64,000 nucleotides of DNA from NCBI RefSeq assembly GCF_023206395.1, contig NZ_CP066150.1:1178001-1242000 (forward strand), in the 5' to 3' direction. Both the position numbers and the translations under genes were made by a program. Under the pieces are notes generated by a model that was given only the letters and a program-made list of their open reading frames with translations, was not told the DNA's origin and searched no databases. This document shows, in pieces, positions 17,373-26,585 of the stretch (positions are counted from its first letter, which is position 1; each line of letters starts with the position of its first letter). Source of the DNA: Vibrio sp. ED004. GTDB taxonomy: Bacteria; Pseudomonadota; Gammaproteobacteria; Enterobacterales; Vibrionaceae.

Positions 17373-18827
17373 TTAACCGTGCTCTTGGCCAGATACTTTA
17401 GCAAGCGCATCTGGGTAGCCGCGCTCTTGAGTCAAACCTATCGCTCTGTTTTCAATATCATTCAATTTAAGTGACATTGTCACTGAGTGAGTATCTTCAA
17501 TAGAAACCGCTTCAGTAATATCAAACCATTGTTCAGCCACTTTTTGTGCTGCTTCTAGCGTTGAAGACGCTTTAACTACTTCAAGTCGAGCATAACGTTC
17601 ACCACAGAAAGACACGTCAGAAGCCCTTAAACTAGGGTCAGTACCAGGGATTTGCTGCGCCCCAAACAGAGGCTTACCACCGACTTGTGCAGAGCGAAAA
17701 CTTGGGATGAACTGAGACATGTGCGTAATTGCTGCGCGAGTTCTTAGCTCCAGTTGTTCTTCGCTCCAACCTGATACGATCTTCTTAAGAAGCTTTGATG
17801 GCAGTTGAGGTTGTGATGAATCCGTTGACGATGAAACAAGCCCGCCCTCAAATAGCGTTATCCCTTCTGTCATGCCATGAAGTTGGAATATACCATCTGC
17901 ATACGGTGTTAGTTGAGCCATGCCTTGTGGTGTGCCTCTAGGGCCATGAAAGATAACCTCTGGCCACTCTTCCTTACAATCTTGCGAGAATGGCCACTCT
18001 GTCACGTACGCGGCTTTAAATTCGACTAATCGCTGCTGCTTAGAACCAACAAAGTCATCAACAATGCCGGTTTCGAAACCGCTCGCATTAATCAGATAAT
18101 CAGTTGTTAGGTTGCAGCTTTGGTTTTCCTTATCGGTATAAGTCAAAGACCAGCCTTCACCTGTCGATTCAACAGACTGTAAACGGCTGTTGGTTAACAC
18201 GGTGCAATTAGATTGCTGACCTAGAGACAGTTGAGCCGTGGCAGAGAGTCGGAATACGCTCCAACCATACTCTTGAACCATCGCAACTGGGTATTTCAGC
18301 GTGTCTAAATCTGTGTGCTTAGCAAAAGGAATACACCAATCATCGAGCGACATTGGTTTTAGTGGCTGAGTTCGTTTCGCTATCTCTAACAAGTCTTCTT
18401 TGCTGTAGAGCTTGTAGTACTCTTCTGGGTCACCAAGCACTTGGTTGCTTTTATCTTGTTTAACAAGTTCAGCATAAGCGCTTTTGATTATCTTAAGACG
18501 AGGAAGTAGATCCATCGGCTCACCGCCATCACTATGTGGAACAGCGATGATTGTCGGGCGAATATTAATGGTATGAGGGAACAAGCGGACGGTATCAATT
18601 GACTGTGTGAGCAATTGAAGACACTGCTCTACAGAAATATCTCGATACAAATTGCCGCCAGCGTGCAGGTGGCAAATTGGTGGACCATTAACCAAACTCG
18701 GCCCTTTTTCCAAGATTGTGACCTTAAAACCCAACTCACTAAAGTGAATCGCGCTTGTGGTTCCGGCAATACCACCACCAACAATGGCAATAGAAGGTTG
18801 ATTTGTATCCGTTTTGTTGTGGTTCAT
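17373..18827 (-). CDS. FAD-dependent oxidoreductase (DAO superfamily)
   Basis: About 484 residues. A dinucleotide-binding motif SIAIVGGGIAGTTSAIHFSE lies near the N-terminus, a second GG-type FAD contact is in DYLINASGFETG, and the C-terminal region has a DVSFCGERYARLEVV segment where the FAD-binding tail is expected. The substrate is not evident. The start is uncertain: MNHNKT at 18827 places the Rossmann motif about 12 residues in, as usual, but has a weak ribosome site, while the frame stays open to a TTG at 18902. It is not overlapping with neighbours and lies tail to tail with pxpC. Amino-acid or amine oxidation is possible. Confidence 0.7.
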   Translation of the reverse strand: MNHNKTDTNQPSIAIVGGGIAGTTSAIHFSELGFKVTILEKGPSLVNGPPICHLHAGGNLYRDISVEQCLQLLTQSIDTVRLFPHTINIRPTIIAVPHSDGGEPMDLLPRLKIIKSAYAELVKQDKSNQVLGDPEEYYKLYSKEDLLEIAKRTQPLKPMSLDDWCIPFAKHTDLDTLKYPVAMVQEYGWSVFRLSATAQLSLGQQSNCTVLTNSRLQSVESTGEGWSLTYTDKENQSCNLTTDYLINASGFETGIVDDFVGSKQQRLVEFKAAYVTEWPFSQDCKEEWPEVIFHGPRGTPQGMAQLTPYADGIFQLHGMTEGITLFEGGLVSSSTDSSQPQLPSKLLKKIVSGWSEEQLELRTRAAITHMSQFIPSFRSAQVGGKPLFGAQQIPGTDPSLRASDVSFCGERYARLEVVKASSTLEAAQKVAEQWFDITEAVSIEDTHSVTMSLKLNDIENRAIGLTQERGYPDALAKVSGQEHG

Positions 18828-19063
18828 CGTGTTCTGTAGAATAAGATTAACTAACGCTATTCTACTTTTGTTCGGCGACGAATTAAAACACATTTTTATC
18901 AAGGTCTTAGCTTGGTGCTAATTAATATCTATGTAAAAAACATAAATAATCTCTTGACTCAATAACTCGATATGAAGTTTTAAAGGTTATTCTAACAGTC
19001 AAATTTGTCCTAAGTGACGCCACATAAAGGCTGTCTCAATACTCTTAAAACACAGATGTTAAC

Positions 19064-19108
19064 TTATCCCTAAAGTTATCCACCGTTTTTGTGGATAACT
19101 GTTGATAA
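19064..19108. repeat. Cluster of four DnaA-box-like 9-mers, two forming a perfect inverted repeat
   Basis: TTATCCCTA (19064) and TTATCCACC (19076) lie on the plus strand. TTATCCACA (the consensus, minus strand, 19090-19098) and TTATCAACA (minus strand, 19100-19108) follow. AGTTATCCAC and GTGGATAACT form a perfect 10-bp inverted repeat around CGTTTTT. DnaA binding is inferred from the consensus TTATNCACA. Confidence 0.55.
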
Positions 19109-19256
19109 CGTTCTTGCTAAGTTGCGCAAACCCTTTGTTTACAGGGACTAACCGCTGTTCATTAAATCGGCATTATTGAACAATGAGTTTTAAATTATGC
19201 TGAAAACCGATGAAATTAGGGTGTGATATCTCTTACTTATGCTATCAGTTGGTCAA

Positions 19257-19331
19257 ATAAAAAACGGCCTATCGCTTGGTTTTACAAATAGCTTGCTACT
19301 ACCCATAAAATATTCGCGACTAGGCCGTTTT
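19257..19331 (-). terminator. Terminator of the ybbA-ybbP operon
   Basis: AAAACGGCCTA and TAGGCCGTTTT pair perfectly across a long loop of about 49 nt; on the minus strand a T run follows. It lies 30 bp beyond the permease stop. Confidence 0.65.
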
Positions 19332-19360
19332 ACTCAATGATTTGACGTTCTAGTGGCTAG

Positions 19361-21799
19361 TTAACCGAAGTCCTTGTTTACTGGCGCCAATAAGCGCTTG
19401 ATCAAGCTATTTACGACGGCAGCTAATGTCATAAACGTGAGTACTGGTAAAGTAATCCAAAGCATCGGGTGAAGTGATGGTTCTAGCTCAAAACCAAAGT
19501 TCATCACTCCTGCAACACTGAGCTCAGAACCGAGCGCTGCAATCGAACCTGCTACCAGTGCCATCAACCCATATTCACACCAAATGGTATTGAGGATACG
19601 TTTCTTGCTCGCCCCTAAGGTTCGATATAAGCGAATCTCTTGTTGCCTTTGAGATAAGCTAAGACGTAACAGAGTAAAGATAAGCAATAACCCAGCAACA
19701 ACACCAAGCGCTGCGAGCACTGTGATTGACCAAACAATTTGCTTAAGCAGTTCTTGGATCTTGCTGCCCATCACACGGATATCCATCAAACTCACGGTTG
19801 GGTGATTTCGAGAGAGCTCGTTGAGCATTTGATCGTGTTTGTCTTCGAGTCTGAAGCTCACCAACCAAGTTGATGGAATCGAACTCAATACATCTGGAGT
19901 AAAGATGAAGTAGAAGTTTGGCTTCATTTCGCGCCACTCTACCTTTCGGATGCTATTAACCTTGGCTGACACATTTTGGCTGTTAATAGTGAATGAAAGC
20001 TCATCACCAATTTTCAAACCAAGTTGTTCAGCGACATCCGATTCAACAGACACGCCCTGCTCTTGCGTCCAACTGCCTTCAAGCACTTCATTGTACTCAG
20101 GTAACTGATCACCCCACGTGAAGTTGATTTCTCGGCTCAATGCGTCAGTTTGTTCAGATGTATCACTGTATTCGGCTGCTTCTACACCGTTAATGGTCGT
20201 CAGTCTTCCGCGGATGATTGGGAAGGCTTGAGTGCGCTTCACTTCATTTGAGTCGATGGTCGCTAAGTAACTGTCTTTCTCGTAGCTCGCAATGTTAAGC
20301 GCAAACGCATTCGGTGCATTTTCAGGCAAGGTTTGTTGCCAATCGGATAGCAGATCACTTCTCACCAACCAGATAATCGACAACAACATCAACGAAAGCG
20401 CCAACGAGCCAAACTGAATACCTGTTGCTAGCGGAGTACGATTGATTCGGCTTAACGCCAAGCGCATTGATGTCGACGTCGGCAGCTTACCGAACAACCG
20501 CAGAACAATCGTGCTCACAACAGCTAACACCAAGAACAGACACGCAATACCGGCTAGAACAATCCATACCAATAGGTTATCACCGTACATCAGCATCATC
20601 GGGATAATAGGCACTAGTAACAACGCGAATTTTTTGTAGCTTTCGTGGGATTGATGGCTTGATTGAATCACGCTGATGGCTGATGTATTAACTAAGCCAA
20701 TCAGTGGGATCCCTAGAGCAGGTACACCAATCAGAATGCTCGATAAAATCGCCAAGATAGCTGGCTCAATACCATAGCTTGGAAGTGGCGAAGGCAACAA
20801 GTCACCCAGTGGGATTCGCAGCAAAAATTCTAGGCCGATACCAATAGCGATACCTAGTACAGCGCCAATAACGACTAATAAAGACACCTGAACCGACAGC
20901 CACTTGATGATCCACTGTTTGCTTGCGCCCAAACTTTTCAGCATGGCGATGGTTTTACGACGGCTTGCCACATAGTGTTGGCACGTGAGTACCAGAGTCG
21001 TCGCCGCCATGATCACAACGATAGCAACAGTTAACGATAAGTATTGAGTCGTGCTTTCAAACATATCATTAGTACGACTTGCTGAATCTTGTGTGCGCCA
21101 GCGATCACTTGGTGTTAGTTCGATACTGTCCTGTGCCGCTTTGAGCTTTGTATCATCACCGTTCAAGAACAGTCTGAAGCTCACACGGCTTCCCGGCTGA
21201 ATAGCACCCGTCGCGTCAATATCACTTTTGTGTATCAACACAGCAGGCATTTGCTGGAATGGATTAAAGCTCAAACCTGGCTCTTGAGTGATGCGCCCTG
21301 TTATCGTTAAATCGGCATCGCCAATAGTGACATTGTCACCTACTTCAACTTCAAGCTGCGCAAATATACGTTCATCGAGCCAAAGCTCTCCCGGTTCAAC
21401 ATGATTACTCGACGCATTATTAGCGCCTTCTAGAATCATTTCACCGCGCAGTGGATAGTTACTTTCGACCGCTTTCACCGTCACCAACTGCATGGAATTA
21501 TCACTGAATGCCATGGTGGAGAAACGGGTCAACTCGGAACTTTCTAACTGCTCAACTTGAGTAAGGTCGAGCAAAGGTTGTGGAATTGGATTTGCAGAGA
21601 TAAATACACTATCAGCAGTCAGCGCATCTTTACCCTGCTTAACAATCACCTGCTCCATACGTTCGGCGAGCGCCGACAATGCGAAAACACAAGCGATGAT
21701 CAAGGTTAACGCAATGGATACAGGCCAAAGCTGACCATGTCGAATTTCTTCGATGCTCCATGAAAACAGGCGTTTGTTCAGTCCGTTTGATGAATTCAA
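19361..21799 (-). CDS. ybbP: ABC exporter permease, FtsX/YbbP family
   Basis: 812 residues. An N-terminal cytoplasmic stretch precedes TM1 (about 25-45), a large periplasmic domain, and then clusters of membrane helices (about 255-430 and 460-485). A second periplasmic domain and three C-terminal helices (about 690-800) follow. This two-FtsX-domain plan and length match E. coli YbbP (about 804). It starts 1 bp after the end of the ATPase gene on the same strand, so the two form one transporter. In E. coli the same pair lies back to back with tesA, as here. The substrate is unknown; a lipid or lipoprotein-like cargo is speculation. Confidence 0.88.
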   Translation of the reverse strand: MNSSNGLNKRLFSWSIEEIRHGQLWPVSIALTLIIACVFALSALAERMEQVIVKQGKDALTADSVFISANPIPQPLLDLTQVEQLESSELTRFSTMAFSDNSMQLVTVKAVESNYPLRGEMILEGANNASSNHVEPGELWLDERIFAQLEVEVGDNVTIGDADLTITGRITQEPGLSFNPFQQMPAVLIHKSDIDATGAIQPGSRVSFRLFLNGDDTKLKAAQDSIELTPSDRWRTQDSASRTNDMFESTTQYLSLTVAIVVIMAATTLVLTCQHYVASRRKTIAMLKSLGASKQWIIKWLSVQVSLLVVIGAVLGIAIGIGLEFLLRIPLGDLLPSPLPSYGIEPAILAILSSILIGVPALGIPLIGLVNTSAISVIQSSHQSHESYKKFALLLVPIIPMMLMYGDNLLVWIVLAGIACLFLVLAVVSTIVLRLFGKLPTSTSMRLALSRINRTPLATGIQFGSLALSLMLLSIIWLVRSDLLSDWQQTLPENAPNAFALNIASYEKDSYLATIDSNEVKRTQAFPIIRGRLTTINGVEAAEYSDTSEQTDALSREINFTWGDQLPEYNEVLEGSWTQEQGVSVESDVAEQLGLKIGDELSFTINSQNVSAKVNSIRKVEWREMKPNFYFIFTPDVLSSIPSTWLVSFRLEDKHDQMLNELSRNHPTVSLMDIRVMGSKIQELLKQIVWSITVLAALGVVAGLLLIFTLLRLSLSQRQQEIRLYRTLGASKKRILNTIWCEYGLMALVAGSIAALGSELSVAGVMNFGFELEPSLHPMLWITLPVLTFMTLAAVVNSLIKRLLAPVNKDFG

Positions 21800-21800
21800 T

Positions 21801-22475
21801 TTAGACTTCCTCTATCTGACCGACATGCATCTTAAGCGTTCGTTGGCAGCGTTGTGCAAGCTTAGGATCGTGTGTGACCAAAACTAGAGTTGTGCCGTGC
21901 GAAGAGTTCAATTCAAACAACAACTCCACAATTTTAGCCGCAGTTTGTTGGTCTAGGTTGCCTGTAGGTTCGTCAGCAAATAGGATTTTTGGCTTGATCA
22001 TAAAGGCACGTGCTAGAGCGACCCTTTGTTGTTCGCCACCTGAAAGCTGAGACGGCAAGTGATCAAGCCTGTCTTTTAAGCCAACCGATTCAAGCAGAGC
22101 TGTCGCTCGTTCAATGTCTTCGTCTTCCCCCTTCAATAAACAAGGAAGTGTGACGTTTTGTAGTGCGGACAGGCTTGGGATTAACAAGAAGCTTTGAAAT
22201 ACGAACCCAACGGATTCGCTGCGAATTTTAGCCCTTGCTTCATCATCAAGTTGCGAAAGTGGTTGTCCTAAGAGGTTAATCTCGCCTTTGGTTGGTACGT
22301 CTAGCCCAGCTAACAGGGTCATTAGGGTCGATTTACCTGCACCAGACGTGCCTACGATCGCGACTGTTTCGCCTTCACGAATATCGATATCAACGTGCTC
22401 TAGGATTGTTAAATGTTCTTGATTAGTAGACACTGTCTTGGAAACAGCTTCTGCTTTAATGATGGATGTATGCAT
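21801..22475 (-). CDS. ybbA: ABC transporter ATPase, LolD/YbbA family
   Basis: 224 residues. Walker A is VGTSGAGKSTL (about 41-51), the Q-loop is FVFQSFLLIPSL, the signature LSGGEQQRVALARA and Walker B ILFADEPTGNLD, followed by the switch histidine in LVLVTHDPKLA. The gene pairs with the permease 1 bp downstream. Its ATG (22473-22475, minus) overlaps the tesA ATG on the other strand by two bases. A possible ribosome site (AGGAAA) sits a little far upstream, so its translation may be weak. Confidence 0.92.
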   Translation of the reverse strand: MHTSIIKAEAVSKTVSTNQEHLTILEHVDIDIREGETVAIVGTSGAGKSTLMTLLAGLDVPTKGEINLLGQPLSQLDDEARAKIRSESVGFVFQSFLLIPSLSALQNVTLPCLLKGEDEDIERATALLESVGLKDRLDHLPSQLSGGEQQRVALARAFMIKPKILFADEPTGNLDQQTAAKIVELLFELNSSHGTTLVLVTHDPKLAQRCQRTLKMHVGQIEEV

Positions 22476-23097
22476 GACTCGACTAATTTCCTTTTTATTC
22501 TTTATTTTATTTTTAACCGCTTCTTTAGCTCAAGGCTCTGCGTCAGCTCAAGATTCAAAGTTATTGGTACTTGGCGATAGTTTGAGTGCTGGTTACAACA
22601 TGGATATCAAACAGAGTTGGCCAAGTTTGTTGCCAGACGCGCTAGCAAAACATGATAAAGCGGTTACCGTGGTTAACGGGAGTATCTCTGGGGACACAAC
22701 GGGCAATGGTTTAGCTCGTTTGCCTCAATTACTTGAAGAACATGCTCCAGACACCGTTCTTATTGAACTAGGAGCAAATGATGGACTTCGTGGCTTTCCA
22801 CATAAGCTGATGTCTGCGAACCTAGATCAAATCATTGAGCAGATAAAAGCCGCAGGCGCAAAACCAATTATGATGCAGATTAAAATTCCGCCAAATTACG
22901 GTAAGCGTTATAACCAACAATTTGAGTACGTTTTTGCGGCTTTAGCTGATCAACAAAATGTGCCGCTTCTGCCGTTCTTTCTAGAGCATATCATCCTTAA
23001 ACCTGAGTGGATGATGAACGATGGCTTGCATCCTAAACCAGAAGCTCAACCTTGGATCGCTGAATTTGTCGCCGAAGAATTATATCAGTATCTTTAG
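22474..23097 (+). CDS. tesA: Thioesterase I / lysophospholipase L1 / arylesterase
   Basis: GDSL-family hydrolase exported to the periplasm. Start ATG 22474 gives MTRLISFLFFILFLTASLAQ as signal peptide; the earlier start at 22438 would lie entirely inside ybbA. The block I motif LLVLGDSLSAGYN carries the nucleophile serine, GAND (ELGANDGL) is block III, and DGLHP near the C-terminus supplies Asp and His. The 207-residue length matches TesA. The divergent neighbour ybbA overlaps its start codon. Confidence 0.92.
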   Translation: MTRLISFLFFILFLTASLAQGSASAQDSKLLVLGDSLSAGYNMDIKQSWPSLLPDALAKHDKAVTVVNGSISGDTTGNGLARLPQLLEEHAPDTVLIELGANDGLRGFPHKLMSANLDQIIEQIKAAGAKPIMMQIKIPPNYGKRYNQQFEYVFAALADQQNVPLLPFFLEHIILKPEWMMNDGLHPKPEAQPWIAEFVAEELYQYL

Positions 23098-23178
23098 GTT
23101 TTAATGGTCTAGCTCAATAAATTTTACACAGCTTTACGTTAGCCTGAGTGCATATCACCGTGAACTGTAAGGTTATTT

Positions 23179-24378
23179 ATGCTGATCGAACCTGTTATCA
23201 AGGGTGTGGTAGCTAAAAGCGCTCACCCTATTGGCTGTCAAGCAGCCGTAAAGCAACAAATCAAGTTTGTTAAGAGTGCGCCGCAAATCAAAGATGGCCC
23301 TAAACGAGTACTGATCATCGGCGCTTCGTCTGGCTTCGGCCTTGCCGCTCGTATCGCCCTTACCTTTGGCGGTGCAAAAGCTGATACCATCGGCGTCTCA
23401 TTCGAACGCGTTCCCAACGAAAAATCCCTCGGTAGTGCCGGTTGGTACAACAACATCTATTTCAAGAAAGAAGCCGAACGAGAGCAGCGCACTGCTATCA
23501 ACATCGTTGGCGATGCATTTTCTAAAGAAACACGATCCCAAGTTGTCGAAGCCATCGAAACCTACTTCGAAGGTGAAGTCGATCTGATCATCTACAGCTT
23601 AGCCGCAGGTGTGAGACCAAAACCGGACTCCGATGAACTTTGGCGCTCAGCTATTAAACCGATTGGCGAAAGCGTTACTGGCGCGACGATTTCCCTTGAG
23701 TACGACAACTGGGTGACCAACACGCTCGACGCTGCAACAGAAGAAGAAGCTGAAAGCACACTCAAAGTGATGGGGGGTGAAGATTGGGAAAACTGGATAG
23801 ACGAACTGATCAACGCGGAGTCAATTGCTCCGGGTTGTAAGACGATCGCGTTCTCCTACGTTGGCCCTGAAGTAACGCACCCTATCTACTTAGACGGTAC
23901 TTTAGGTCGCGCTAAGATTGACCTTCATCAAACCAGTCATGCATTAAACCTTGAACTCGCTAACTTCGACGGCAATGCTTACGCGACCGTATGTAAGGCG
24001 TTGGTAACCAAAGCAAGTGTGTTCATCCCAGGGTTAAGCCCTTACCTGCTTGCTTTGTACAAAGTGATGAAAGAGAAAGAAACCCACGAAGGCTGTATTG
24101 AACAGATGCAGCGCTTGTTCAGCAGCAAACTGTATGGACAAACCAAAGTGCCGCTTGATGGTGAACGTCTGATTCGTATGGACGATTGGGAATTAGATCC
24201 TGAAACCCAAGCACATGTGACCGAACTGCTAGAGAAGATGGACGAAAACAACTTCCAAACTTTAGGTGATTACCAAGGGTTCAAAGATGAGTTCTTACAG
24301 CTAAACGGGTTCGCGCAGCCATCAGTAGATTACAGTAAGAAACTGAATAGCGAAGACTTTATAAAATTAAAGCCCTAA
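23179..24378 (+). CDS. fabV: Enoyl-[acyl-carrier-protein] reductase FabV
   Basis: NADH-dependent enoyl-ACP/trans-2-enoyl-CoA reductase that finishes each fatty-acid elongation round; FabV enzymes are naturally triclosan resistant. The 399 residues fit. The NAD site is RVLIIGASSGFGLAARIALTF, and the FabV-type loop GSAGWYNNIYFKKEAE precedes it in the active region. The SLAAGVRPKPDS segment and IAFSYVGPEVTHPIY (with the YX8K-like catalytic region) are conserved. It is monocistronic, with a terminator 45 bp after the stop. Confidence 0.94.
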   Translation: MLIEPVIKGVVAKSAHPIGCQAAVKQQIKFVKSAPQIKDGPKRVLIIGASSGFGLAARIALTFGGAKADTIGVSFERVPNEKSLGSAGWYNNIYFKKEAEREQRTAINIVGDAFSKETRSQVVEAIETYFEGEVDLIIYSLAAGVRPKPDSDELWRSAIKPIGESVTGATISLEYDNWVTNTLDAATEEEAESTLKVMGGEDWENWIDELINAESIAPGCKTIAFSYVGPEVTHPIYLDGTLGRAKIDLHQTSHALNLELANFDGNAYATVCKALVTKASVFIPGLSPYLLALYKVMKEKETHEGCIEQMQRLFSSKLYGQTKVPLDGERLIRMDDWELDPETQAHVTELLEKMDENNFQTLGDYQGFKDEFLQLNGFAQPSVDYSKKLNSEDFIKLKP

Positions 24379-24418
24379 TCGAAATTTATCTCATTACTGA
24401 GACCCGTATTCACATTTG

Positions 24419-24449
24419 AAAACCTCTGCAAAATTGCCGAGGTTTTTTT
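24419..24449 (+). terminator. Terminator of fabV
   Basis: AACCTC and GAGGTT with an inner GCA/TGC extension, followed by seven T. Confidence 0.83.
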
Positions 24450-24557
24450 GTGCAACATTTCTTATACTTACTTAACGTAAGATTCACAGTTTTCATTGGT
24501 TCATCATAATTAACACAGGATGTGTTGATGCATTTAGCATAATTGACTCGGAGTCAT

Positions 24558-26465
24558 ATGAAGAAAATAAAAACTCTCGATTTAGATATCCCAGACGATA
24601 TGGAGCACGGTTGGCAGAATATCGTCGACCTCTTGGCTCAAATTACTCAAGTACCCGCAGCATTGATCATGCGTGTTCATGCCAATTACATTGAAGTCTT
24701 CTCAACTAGCCGCAGTGAGAACAACCCATACAACAAAGGTGATTCTGAAATGCTGGGGAATGGGCTTTACTGCGAAACTGTGATGGAAACTCAGCGACAA
24801 CTTCTTGTGCCTAACGCGCTTGCCGAACCTAAATGGGAAAACAACCCAGACGCCAAACTCGGCTTAGTCTCTTATTGTGGTATTCCATTACTTTGGCCTA
24901 ACGGTGAACTTTTTGGCACCATTTGTATCTTGGACTCGAAAGAGAATCACTATACCCCTACTTATATCAAACTGTTAGAGAGCTTTCGGACTTCGATTGA
25001 ATCTCAGCTGAAAACCCTATTCCAGCACGCCAAGCTTACTCAAATGAATCGCGACTTAAAAAATCGCGTTTACAATCGCACTAAAGATCTCGCGAGCCTT
25101 AATTACTCATTGAATCAAGAGATTGATAAGCGAAAAGCGGCTGAACAGAAGATTAACTTCCAAAAGAATCACGACCTCGGCACAGGCTTTTTAAACCGAA
25201 CTGCCTTTGAATCTCGCTTAAATCACAAGCTGACCGCACAACGAAGGCTGACTGAAGGTTCGTTCGCCGTTATTCATATTGGATTTACCAATAGCAGGAG
25301 AATACAAGCACGTTACGGCTACAGCGCACTAGACCAAGTGCTTGTAGAGTATCGGCAACGTATCGACAGCATTACTGACATCGAGGTATTAACGGCACGC
25401 CCTACTTCTGTCGATCTTGTTCTGGCGTTCAGTGTGAAAGATCTCCACCATCGCCTCGAAGAGCTCAGTCAAACGTTAGTGCAAGTTGGACATTCCGAGT
25501 TTGATATCGAAAGCGATAAAGTTCATTTGCATGCCTATATTGGGATTGCGATTACGGACAGTCAAGATGATGCAGAAAGCATTCTTCAAAAATCATCAGA
25601 AGCGATGCTCGCCTGTAAAGATTCTGGACAAAAATACGCTTACTACTCTCAGTCTCATACAGAAGAACAAAGCCACATCAACAAGATTGAAGGCTATTTG
25701 CTACAAGCCGTTCGCAATGATGACTTGATGCTCTACTTCCAACCTAAAGTAAGCCCAGTGACTCATCGCTGGGTTGGCGCAGAAGCACTGCTCCGCTGGA
25801 GACATCCCGTGTTAGGCGATATCTCCAATGAAACCCTGATACATATGGCCGAACAAAATGGCTTGATTTTCGAAGTGGGTAGCTTTGTTCTACGCAATGC
25901 GATTGAAAAAGCCAAAGAGTGGTCTGAATACGTTGAAGACTTCAAAATGGCGGTGAACGTTTCTGCTGTGCAACTCAAAAACGCACATTTTGCAGAGCAA
26001 GTGATTCACCTATTAGAAACCTATCACCTCGATCCCCGCTTCTTAGAGCTTGAAGTCACCGAAAGCGGCTTAATCGCAGACGAAGTTGTCGCCAAGAACA
26101 CGTTGGAATCTTTGCATGATATAGGCGTTACATTGTCACTCGATGACTTCGGTACAGGCTACGCCTCTTTCAGTTACCTGAAGAAATTCCCATTCGACAC
26201 GATTAAGATTGATAAGAGTTTTATTGATCAAATGCTCAACTCAGACGGAGACTCGGAAATTGTTCGTTCGATTGTCCAAATCGCGAAAAAACTCGACCTC
26301 AACGTCACGATTGAAGGCATAGAATCAGAAGCTCAGGAGAAGTTTATTATCGATGAAGGCTGCGATGTTGGCCAAGGTTACCTCTATGGTAGACCAATGC
26401 CGAGCCAAGAATTCGAACACAGCTTAATCAATCAAAACTATTTGGGGACAACTCGTTACGCTTAA
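24558..26465 (+). CDS. GAF-GGDEF-EAL protein, probable c-di-GMP phosphodiesterase
   Basis: Start ATG 24558 (MKKIKTLDLDIPDDM) has GGAG 6 nt before it; the frame also opens at a TTG five codons earlier. A GAF domain (about 12-155) is followed by a short coiled stretch, a GGDEF domain (about 190-360) in which the motif is eroded to PTSVDL, and an EAL domain (about 370-625). The EAL catalytic set is intact: EALLRW, the NVSAVQL asparagine, EVTES, DDFGTGY and the lysine in DTIKIDKSF. It should therefore hydrolyse c-di-GMP, while the GGDEF part is catalytically dead and may be regulatory. No membrane segment was seen. Confidence 0.87.
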   Translation: MKKIKTLDLDIPDDMEHGWQNIVDLLAQITQVPAALIMRVHANYIEVFSTSRSENNPYNKGDSEMLGNGLYCETVMETQRQLLVPNALAEPKWENNPDAKLGLVSYCGIPLLWPNGELFGTICILDSKENHYTPTYIKLLESFRTSIESQLKTLFQHAKLTQMNRDLKNRVYNRTKDLASLNYSLNQEIDKRKAAEQKINFQKNHDLGTGFLNRTAFESRLNHKLTAQRRLTEGSFAVIHIGFTNSRRIQARYGYSALDQVLVEYRQRIDSITDIEVLTARPTSVDLVLAFSVKDLHHRLEELSQTLVQVGHSEFDIESDKVHLHAYIGIAITDSQDDAESILQKSSEAMLACKDSGQKYAYYSQSHTEEQSHINKIEGYLLQAVRNDDLMLYFQPKVSPVTHRWVGAEALLRWRHPVLGDISNETLIHMAEQNGLIFEVGSFVLRNAIEKAKEWSEYVEDFKMAVNVSAVQLKNAHFAEQVIHLLETYHLDPRFLELEVTESGLIADEVVAKNTLESLHDIGVTLSLDDFGTGYASFSYLKKFPFDTIKIDKSFIDQMLNSDGDSEIVRSIVQIAKKLDLNVTIEGIESEAQEKFIIDEGCDVGQGYLYGRPMPSQEFEHSLINQNYLGTTRYA

Positions 26466-26585
26466 AGCGAAAAAGAGCAGTTAGTTTTGGATTTAGGCCT
26501 ACTTTCTCTTTACTCTAAAGGTGGTGATTTTTATAATCGCCGCCTTTCTGTTTTTATCTTTCCCCTTATATAGGCATTCCTCGTT

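Larger units (their letters stand above)
18828..19360. other. 533-bp intergenic region with DnaA-box cluster and a terminator
   Basis: A-rich non-coding stretch. It contains the upstream region of the FAD oxidoreductase gene, the DnaA-box-like cluster at 19064-19108 and the terminator of the ABC permease gene at 19257-19331. No ORF with a ribosome site was seen. Confidence 0.6.
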
